23,735 bases of DNA, from the NCBI GenBank assembly GCA_937894725.1, contig CALAYL010000080.1:1-23735 (forward strand), written 5' to 3'. This document shows, one piece after another, positions 15,505 through 21,338 of this stretch (the first letter of the stretch is position 1; each line of letters begins with the position of its first letter). The translations under genes were made by a program, and so were the position numbers. The notes beneath the pieces were generated by a model. It was not told the DNA's origin. It ran no database searches and worked only from the letters and a program-made list of their open reading frames with translations. Origin of the DNA: an uncultured Bacteroidota bacterium (GTDB taxonomy: Bacteria > Bacteroidota > Bacteroidia > Chitinophagales > LD1).

Positions 15505-16761
15505 CTACCTAAATGCTTGCATTCGCTGAGAGTCCATGCGAATAAATACGAAGAGCAAAATCGTAAAAGAGAGTAATGAAGAGCCACCGTAACTGATAAA
15601 TGGAAGCGGAATACCTATGACAGGAGCTACCCCTATGGCCATACCTATATTTATCAAGAAATGGAAAAATAATATGGAGACAACAGCATAGCCATACACC
15701 CTTGCGAACTTCGACCGTTGCCGCTCGGCTAAAAACAGAATACGATAAAAGAGTGCAATAAAGACTAACACGAGTAATGTGCTACCTAAAAAGCCAAATT
15801 CCTCTCCTATAGAACTAAAAATAAAATCGGTACTTTGTTCAGGTACAAATTTGAGCTTAGTCTGTGTACCTTGGAGATATCCTTTACCTAACAACCCTCC
15901 TGAGCCAATGGCAATCATTGATTGGCGAATATTCCAATCGTTGCCGCCTTTACCTATCAATACATTTATTCTGTCTTTTTGATGAGACTTCATTTTACTA
16001 AATGCGTAGTCCACCGATAAAATATTGACCACTGCTACCACCCAGCAAATAGCGATTAGTTTGACGGTAGTTTTATTTCTCCAAGCGAAATATGCGATTA
16101 TTACGGCTATTCCTGTCAAAATTCCGATAAAAATCAATTTAGGGATCAGCAAAGCCATCACACTGATAACTGCAACAGCTACTCCTATTATCAGAAAATA
16201 GGATTCTAATCCTTCTCTAAAAAGAGTAAGCACCAATGCCACAAACACAATAGCAGAGCCTGTATCGCCTTGTATCAATACGATGAGCATAGGCAACCCT
16301 ATAATAGCAAACACACGCAGTTTATCTTTCCATTTTCGAACATCCACATTGAGACCTGATAAGTATTTGGCGAGGGCAAGACAGGTGACAAATTTCGCCA
16401 ACTCCGAGGGCTGCATCTGAAACCCACCAATACGAATCCAGTTTTGCTGACCTTTGACTTTTACCCCAAAAAAGATAACCCCTATCAATATCACACACAT
16501 CGCACCATAAATGGGATAAGCAAAAGTGGAGAAAAATCGGCTATCTATAATCAATATTACTAGTGCCAAAATCACACTCACTATCATCCACTGAAACTGT
16601 TTGCCACTATTGGTCAATGGACTAAATATGTTTTGATTTTCTTCTTGAAAAACGGCTGAGTAAATCGTAATCCACCCGAAAGTAACAAGACTGAGATAAA
16701 GCAATACCGTTATCCAATCTATATCTCCTGAAAGACTATCGTTCGATTTGCTTTTAGTCAT
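15505..16761 (-). CDS. rodA: Rod shape-determining protein RodA (SEDS peptidoglycan glycosyltransferase)
   Basis: The 418-residue polytopic protein of the FtsW/RodA/SpoVE family polymerises lipid II into glycan strands during side-wall elongation. It has about ten hydrophobic segments and the SEDS signatures QNWIRIGGFQMQPSELAK (106-123, with conserved Trp108), QGDTGSAIV (164-172) and HQKDRI (260-265). QSMIAIGSGGLLGKG (280-294), VPEQSTDFIFSSIGEEFGF (306-324) with the functionally essential Asp312, and GIPLPFISYGGSS (383-395) complete the set. RodA rather than FtsW is chosen because it is coupled to the class B PBP2 gene. Its ATG overlaps the mrdA stop in the 8-bp sequence ATGACTAA, implying translational coupling. 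Confidence 0.95.
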   Translation of the reverse strand: MTKSKSNDSLSGDIDWITVLLYLSLVTFGWITIYSAVFQEENQNIFSPLTNSGKQFQWMIVSVILALVILIIDSRFFSTFAYPIYGAMCVILIGVIFFGVKVKGQQNWIRIGGFQMQPSELAKFVTCLALAKYLSGLNVDVRKWKDKLRVFAIIGLPMLIVLIQGDTGSAIVFVALVLTLFREGLESYFLIIGVAVAVISVMALLIPKLIFIGILTGIAVIIAYFAWRNKTTVKLIAICWVVAVVNILSVDYAFSKMKSHQKDRINVLIGKGGNDWNIRQSMIAIGSGGLLGKGYLQGTQTKLKFVPEQSTDFIFSSIGEEFGFLGSTLLVLVFIALFYRILFLAERQRSKFARVYGYAVVSILFFHFLINIGMAIGVAPVIGIPLPFISYGGSSLLSFTILLFVFIRMDSQRMQAFR

Positions 16762-18631
16762 GAATGCTATCTTTTGGCATAGGTTTAGGGAAATATTTAT
16801 GGATAAGATTCGATTCTTTCATTTTTGCTTCCAAAGGTAAACGCTTTGTCGCTATAGTGTCATTCAAATATTTTTCTACAATTAAACTGGCTATAGGCCC
16901 AGCAAATCTACCACCATATCCCGCATTTTCTACGCAAACGGCTATCGCAATTTTACCGTTATTCATGGGTGCGAAACCAGCAAAAAGAGAGTGGTTATCC
17001 CCGTGTGGATTTTGGACTGTGCCTGTTTTGCCACATAGCTCTATACCTTCTACTTTAGAAGCAGAAGCAGTACCCGATTGTACTACCTGAAGTAGCCCTT
17101 CGTTTACAGATGTAAACCATTCTGGGCTTACCATGCTATAATGTTTTTGATCTTTTTTCTTGATATCCTTTTGCGAGGTTACACTCACTATTTTTTTGAC
17201 TACATGGGGTGTTATATACCATCCTTTATTGGCGATAGCTGCAAACAAATTGCAGAGCTGCAAAGGGGTAGTCAAAATTTCTCCCTGCCCTATACCCAAT
17301 GAGATAATGGTAGATGAACGCCAACCCGTTTCACCATAGATTTTATTAAAATATTTTATCGAAGGAATATTGCCCCGAGCTTCGCTCGGCATATCGATAC
17401 CCAACTTTATACCTAGCCCAAAACTATTGGCATACTTTATAAACTTACCATAGCTTTCTTGTATGTGGGTGTATTGCTTATTCTCTATTATATTTCTAAA
17501 AGTTTGCCAAAAATAAGGATTGCACGATTGAGCAAGTGCATACTGTACATTGGTAGCCCAAGGATGGTGATGTGAGCAGCGCAACGTAAGCCCTCCGAAA
17601 TAATAAAATCCATTGCAGGGCACTGTATATTGAATACCTTGCACTCCTTCATTTAACGCAGTCAATGCTATAAATGGCTTAAAGGTAGAACCAGGAGGAT
17701 AAGTAGCCATCGTAGCTCTATTGAAAAGCGGCTTGAGAGAGTCCTTTAATAGTATATTGAAATTGTGTCCGCGTACGGATCCACAAAGTAGATTTGGGTC
17801 ATAAGCAGGTGATGACACCATGCACAACACCTCGCCAGTGCTAGGATCTATGGCCACTATGCTGCCTTTTTTGTTTTGCATCAACTCTTCGCCATATTGT
17901 TGCAATTTGATATCGAGCGAAGTGTAAATATTGTCTCCAGCTTGAGCAGTGGTATCAAAAGCGCCATCGGCAAAGCTGCCTTGGTCGCGATTATGCACAT
18001 CTACATACACAAATTTTTTGCCTTGTTTACCACCAAGCTCTTTTTCATAAATTCGTTCAATACCGCTTTTGCCTACATAGTCGCCTGGTTTGTAATAGCC
18101 ATTCGAATTGGCAATCTGACTTTCGCTCACCTCACCCACATCACCTACTATCAAAGCACCTACTGCATGGGGATATTTTCGAATAGTACGCACCTGACCA
18201 TAGAAACCTGGAAACAAATACAAAAACTCCTGAAACTTAGAGTAGGTCTGCATCGAAACCTGCTTCATGAAAAAAGAAGATTTGTAAGTAGAGTATTTTT
18301 TTGCTTTATAAAACCTGTCTGCGTAATCTTCTTTAGTGATATCAAGCAATTCGCAAAGCTTGAGACTATCCACATTTTTAGCCATGCGGGGGATGAGCAT
18401 GATGTCATAAATAGCTTCGTTGTAAATAATCAATTCGCCATTGCGGTCATAGACCATTCCTCGGGTAGGATATACCTCTACTTCTTTGATAGCATTGTTT
18501 CGCGCCATCATCACATAGCGTTTATCAATAAGCTGGAGATAGGCTAGCCTCACCAAAAACACTATAGCGAAAAACGCAAATATAATTTGCATCACCGTAT
18601 ATCTGTTTCGATAAATGTCTTTTACTGCCAT
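16754..18631 (-). CDS. mrdA: Penicillin-binding protein 2 (class B PBP, transpeptidase of the elongasome)
   Basis: A 625-residue bitopic membrane protein with one N-terminal helix (about 13-31), a PBP dimerisation/pedestal domain (about 50-225) beginning PTRGMVYDRNG, and a D,D-transpeptidase domain. The active-site motifs are PPGSTFKPF with nucleophile Ser315 and Lys318, SCN at 369-371 (the SxN motif) and CGKTGT with KTG at 535-537. It cross-links the strands made by RodA. It is the middle gene of a leftward operon: 10 bp after the FAD-oxidase stop and overlapping rodA by 8 bp. The usual upstream mreBCD genes are absent here. Confidence 0.96.
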   Translation of the reverse strand: MAVKDIYRNRYTVMQIIFAFFAIVFLVRLAYLQLIDKRYVMMARNNAIKEVEVYPTRGMVYDRNGELIIYNEAIYDIMLIPRMAKNVDSLKLCELLDITKEDYADRFYKAKKYSTYKSSFFMKQVSMQTYSKFQEFLYLFPGFYGQVRTIRKYPHAVGALIVGDVGEVSESQIANSNGYYKPGDYVGKSGIERIYEKELGGKQGKKFVYVDVHNRDQGSFADGAFDTTAQAGDNIYTSLDIKLQQYGEELMQNKKGSIVAIDPSTGEVLCMVSSPAYDPNLLCGSVRGHNFNILLKDSLKPLFNRATMATYPPGSTFKPFIALTALNEGVQGIQYTVPCNGFYYFGGLTLRCSHHHPWATNVQYALAQSCNPYFWQTFRNIIENKQYTHIQESYGKFIKYANSFGLGIKLGIDMPSEARGNIPSIKYFNKIYGETGWRSSTIISLGIGQGEILTTPLQLCNLFAAIANKGWYITPHVVKKIVSVTSQKDIKKKDQKHYSMVSPEWFTSVNEGLLQVVQSGTASASKVEGIELCGKTGTVQNPHGDNHSLFAGFAPMNNGKIAIAVCVENAGYGGRFAGPIASLIVEKYLNDTIATKRLPLEAKMKESNLIHKYFPKPMPKDSIHD

Positions 18632-18641
18632 CGCTTTTTTA

Positions 18642-20069
18642 TCAAAATACTTTGCCTGGATTCATAATATTATTCGGATCAAATACTTTTTTTATACCTC
18701 GCATAAGGTCGAGCTGTAGCTCCTCAAATTTTATATCCATAAACCTGCGCTGCACCCAGCCTATACCATGCTCACCGCTGATAGTGCCCCCGAGCGCTAC
18801 GACCTTTTCAAAGATTTCACGAACGCCTTTTGGTACTTCGTTTTGCCAATAATCATCGCTCAATTCGTCTTTGATGATACGCACATGCACATTGCCATCG
18901 CCAGCATGACCATAGCAGACAGAGCGGAAATTGTATTTTTTGCCTACGGCTTTGATATGGCGCATGAGTTCGGGCAAATAATAACGAGGTACTACGGTAT
19001 CTTCTTCGATCGTTACCGATGTAGTTTTTACTGCATTTGCCACATTTCTGCGCATTCGCCAAAGATCCACTTTTTGCGCTTCGCTATCGGCAAAAAGGAT
19101 TTCGCCACACTCAAACTGAGTCAAAACTTCGTATAGTTTTTCGCACTCTTGGGCGATTACATACATATCGTTGCCATCAATTTCGAGCAGTAGATTAGCC
19201 TGCACATCTGGTGCGATATCGATAGTCACATCGCCCAGCCAGTCGCACACCCAGTCGATAGCCTCGCGCTCCATAAATTCTAAACAAGACGGCACTATTC
19301 CCGCTCTAAATATAGCCGAAACGGCTGCCGCTGCTTGATCCATAGAGGTAAATGGCGCCAGCATCACTGCAGTAAACTTAGGGTGTGGTATAAGTTTCAA
19401 TACTATTTTGGTAACGATACCCAGCGTACCTTCGCTACCTACCATCAGTTGTGTGAGATTGTAGCCAGTGGAGTTTTTCAATACATTCGCGCCTGTCCAT
19501 ATCACCTCGCCCGTGGGCAACACCACCTCAAGATTCAAGACATAATCTTTCACCACTCCATACTTCACAGCCCTTGGGCCACCTGAGTTACAGGCGATAT
19601 TGCCGCCTATAAAACAAGTGCCTCTACTCGAAGGGTCGGGAGGATAAAATAGCCCTTTTTCTTTGACTGTGTTTTGTAAAACCTCTGTGATAACACCTGG
19701 TTCGGTTGTTACTTGTAAATTATTTTCATCTATTTCTATGATACTGTTCATCCTTTCTATCGAAAGCATGATTCCACCATAAATAGCCAGGCTATTGGCC
19801 GAAAGTCCGCTACCAGCAGCTCTAGGATACACGGGGATTTTGTTTTCATGGCAATATTTTACCACCTTACTCACTTGTTCAGTAGTCGCAGGTTTTATAA
19901 CCAACTCTGGATAAAATCGCAATGCCTCGGTTTCATCTTTAGCATATTTTTCAAGGCTTTCGACATCACTATATACTTGTGTTTCACCAACTATCTGCCC
20001 AAAAAAAGCTTCATCTTCGGCTGTGATTTTTTTATAGTTAAAATCGAAAAGAGGGGATTCTTTAAACAT
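18642..20069 (-). CDS. GlcD-type FAD-linked oxidase (glycolate/D-lactate dehydrogenase-like)
   Basis: This 475-residue flavoprotein belongs to the GlcD/Dld subgroup of the VAO/PCMH superfamily. The FAD-binding domain (about 54-230) shows PRAAGSGLSANS (82-93) and PPDPSSRGTCFIGGNIACN (143-161), and the C-terminal FAD-oxidase domain shows YGHAGDGNVH (386-395) and SGEHGIG (431-437), whose histidines line the active site. It ends in the typical DPNNIMNPGK. Such enzymes oxidise 2-hydroxy acids (D-lactate, glycolate, D-2-hydroxyglutarate) and pass electrons to an acceptor. The substrate cannot be decided here, and no Fe-S partner (GlcF-like) or second flavin subunit is adjacent. It is the first gene of the operon leading into mrdA and rodA. 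Confidence 0.9.
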   Translation of the reverse strand: MFKESPLFDFNYKKITAEDEAFFGQIVGETQVYSDVESLEKYAKDETEALRFYPELVIKPATTEQVSKVVKYCHENKIPVYPRAAGSGLSANSLAIYGGIMLSIERMNSIIEIDENNLQVTTEPGVITEVLQNTVKEKGLFYPPDPSSRGTCFIGGNIACNSGGPRAVKYGVVKDYVLNLEVVLPTGEVIWTGANVLKNSTGYNLTQLMVGSEGTLGIVTKIVLKLIPHPKFTAVMLAPFTSMDQAAAAVSAIFRAGIVPSCLEFMEREAIDWVCDWLGDVTIDIAPDVQANLLLEIDGNDMYVIAQECEKLYEVLTQFECGEILFADSEAQKVDLWRMRRNVANAVKTTSVTIEEDTVVPRYYLPELMRHIKAVGKKYNFRSVCYGHAGDGNVHVRIIKDELSDDYWQNEVPKGVREIFEKVVALGGTISGEHGIGWVQRRFMDIKFEELQLDLMRGIKKVFDPNNIMNPGKVF

Positions 20070-20086
20070 ATTTTTTATTACAGCCC

Positions 20087-20094
20087 CAAATTTA
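20087..20094 (-). promoter_or_regulatory. -7 element (TAAATTTG) of the FAD oxidase-mrdA-rodA operon
   Basis: Read leftwards, 20094-20087 is TAAATTTG, a full match to TAnnTTTG, 17 bp before the ATG at 20069. This predicts a very short 5' leader. A clear -33 TTG is missing at the usual distance, which would fit a promoter that depends on an activator. Confidence 0.45.
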
Positions 20095-20119
20095 TATCAT
20101 TTAGCTGGGATAGCGCATT

Positions 20120-20143
20120 TTGGGCATAAAAAATTATGCCCAA
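20120..20143. repeat. Perfect 10-bp inverted repeat upstream of the operon promoter
   Basis: TTGGGCATAA (20120-20129) and TTATGCCCAA (20134-20143) are perfectly complementary around AAAA. The centre lies about 37 bp upstream of the -7 element at 20094-20087, where activator operators commonly sit. Neither side carries a T-run, so a terminator is unlikely. Confidence 0.6.
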
Positions 20144-20302
20144 CAACGCTACAACACCCACCCATAGGTAAAAAGCAACTATTATTTTTATAATAAAGAC
20201 AATGCTATTTAAATTTGTGAATCGCACAAACCAGCGATATCCTCAAATTCGTTTAGCCTTGCCAATGTCATTTCCGTGAGATGAATAACCACCAGATAAC
20301 AC

Positions 20303-20334
20303 TTGCTCATTTTTAGTAGGAAAGATTATTTTTG
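20303..20334 (+). promoter_or_regulatory. Promoter of the DUF1569 gene
   Basis: TTG (20303-20305) and TATTTTTG (20327-20334) are separated by 21 bp. Both elements and the spacing agree with the Bacteroidota TTG-17/23 bp-TAnnTTTG promoter. The predicted start is near 20340, leaving a leader of about 55 bases that ends in an A/T-rich stretch before the ATG at 20395. Confidence 0.55.
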
Positions 20335-20394
20335 TATAGAAAGATAAATTTCCCTACATAAAGTTTATCTTACAGACATTAATAATCAAAAAAT

Positions 20395-20847
20395 ATGAAA
20401 GATATTTTCAATCAAGCCGAGACCACCACGATGTTAAATCGTATAAATAAGCTTACCCAAACCTCATCACCTCACTGGGGCAAAATGACGGTTGCACAAA
20501 TGCTTGCTCATTGCAACGTAACGTACGAGCTTGTGTTTGAAGAAATACACCCAAAGCCTAATTTTTTCAAGTCATTTTTACTCAAATTATTTGTGAAAAA
20601 CATTGTGGTAAGTGAAAAACCCTACAAGAAAAACGGACAAACAGCCCCTGAATTTATTGTCAAAGACACCAAAGATTTTGAGATTGAAAAGAAACGGCTA
20701 ATCGGCTATATCAATAAAACACAAGAATTGGGTGCTTCCTATTTTGACGGAAAAGAGTCACACTCATTTGGTGTATTGACAAAAGAGGAGTGGAGCAATA
20801 TGTTTTATAAGCATCTTGACCACCATCTAAGTCAATTTGGGGCATAA
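20395..20847 (+). CDS. DUF1569 / DinB-like four-helix-bundle protein
   Basis: The 150-residue protein matches DUF1569, a branch of the DinB/YfiT-like helical-bundle superfamily. Family landmarks are HWGKMTVAQMLAHCNVTYEL (residues 27-46) and FGVLTKEEWSNMFYKHLDHH (125-144), ending HLSQFGA. His39 (MLAHC) and the C-terminal HLDHH histidines are candidates for the metal site seen in DinB relatives. Some superfamily members are thiol-dependent transferases, but no activity is established for this branch and none is assigned. It has its own promoter and appears monocistronic. Confidence 0.85.
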   Translation: MKDIFNQAETTTMLNRINKLTQTSSPHWGKMTVAQMLAHCNVTYELVFEEIHPKPNFFKSFLLKLFVKNIVVSEKPYKKNGQTAPEFIVKDTKDFEIEKKRLIGYINKTQELGASYFDGKESHSFGVLTKEEWSNMFYKHLDHHLSQFGA

Positions 20848-20975
20848 TCCAACTACTAGATTTTCTTGTCCAAAGTTGCTATAAGTATATATTCTCGCAG
20901 ATTTGATTCAAATAAATAAAACTAGATTGCGGGTCAAGCCTATTGAAAGTAAAATTGTAACTTCGATTTGAGTTT

Positions 20976-21022
20976 ATTGCCCTATCGGCAATTTATTTAA
21001 TCGATTGTTGAAATTGATTAAA
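20976..21022 (+). terminator. Tandem hairpins, possible weak terminator of the DUF1569 gene
   Basis: The first hairpin is ATTGCC (20976-20981), loop CTATC, GGCAAT (20987-20992), followed by TTATTT. The second is TTTAATCGATT (20996-21006), loop GTTGA, AATTGATTAAA (21012-21022), with one G-U pair, followed by TTTT. They lie about 130 bp after the DUF1569 stop, so the assignment to that gene is tentative. Confidence 0.4.
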
Positions 21023-21092
21023 TTTTGAAAGAGAAAAAACATTGAAAAATAGGGAGGAACAAGTGAGTAACCGTCCCGTATAGTGTCTCGTA

Positions 21093-21138
21093 CAAAAAAA
21101 AACAAAACTCTCGAAAGTGTTGATTTTCAAGAGTTTTG
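21093..21138 (-). terminator. Rho-independent terminator of the tRNA-Arg transcript
   Basis: Reading leftwards, CAAAACTCTTGAAA pairs with TTTCGAGAGTTTTG (one G-U pair) around an 8-base loop. The stem is followed immediately by nine T residues. It begins 13 bp beyond the tRNA 3' end. Confidence 0.85.
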
Positions 21139-21151
21139 ATGTATTTGGTTG

Positions 21152-21223
21152 TCACCCCTACAGGAATCGAACCTGTATCAAAAGTTTAGGAAACTTCTAT
21201 TCTATCCGTTGAACTAAGGAGTG
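21152..21223 (-). tRNA. tRNA-Arg (anticodon CCU)
   Basis: The leftward strand folds into a full cloverleaf of 72 nt. The acceptor stem is CACTCCT with AGGGGTG and discriminator A. The D stem is GTTC/GAAT, and the anticodon stem is GAAGT/ACTTT with loop TTCCTAA, giving anticodon CCU, which reads AGG. A 4-nt variable loop follows, then T arm ACAGG-TTCGATT-CCTGT. The 3' CCA is not encoded and must be added after transcription. A strong terminator follows, so it is transcribed as a single-tRNA unit. Confidence 0.95.
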
Positions 21224-21338
21224 AAAGCGTAAAAATAGAAATATTGGCTAAGCATTACACTAAATTTTATAGTTAGATATGATTCTCTTTTCTAACATTT
21301 TTTATATATTTATTGTACACCAATTTATAAAGGAATCT

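Larger units (their letters stand above)
20070..20394. other. Divergent intergenic region with regulatory elements
   Basis: This 325-bp gap lies between the leftward FAD-oxidase operon and the rightward DUF1569 gene. It holds a -7 match for the operon, a perfect inverted repeat and a promoter for the DUF1569 gene, each listed separately. A 25-codon frame at 20202-20279 has no recognisable character and is not called. Confidence 0.6.
20848..21151. other. Intergenic region with tandem hairpins
   Basis: No gene is seen in these 304 bp. They contain two adjacent hairpins (20976-20992 and 20996-21022) and the tRNA terminator (21093-21138). Between them, around 21061-21092, is a less AT-rich patch including CCGTCCCGTATAGTGTCTCG that matches nothing I recognise; it could be a relic of a mobile element end, but no partner end or transposase is present. 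Confidence 0.5.

Noticed and set aside
82..20123. The 11-mer GCGCATTTTGG occurs at 82-92 and at 20113-20123, both in intergenic DNA
   Set aside because: In a window of this size dozens of 11-mer coincidences are expected, and the flanks are not similar.
20202..20279. A 25-codon frame beginning MLFKFVNRTN in the intergenic region
   Set aside because: Too short, no ribosome-binding site and no recognisable sequence.
20848..21223. Integration site at the tRNA-Arg gene
   Set aside because: No integrase gene and no repeat of the tRNA 3' end was found in the window.
21272..21306. GTTAGA / TCTAAC inverted repeat followed by T-rich DNA before the SprB-repeat gene
   Set aside because: The 6-bp AT-rich stem with a 13-base loop is too weak to call a terminator or attenuator.
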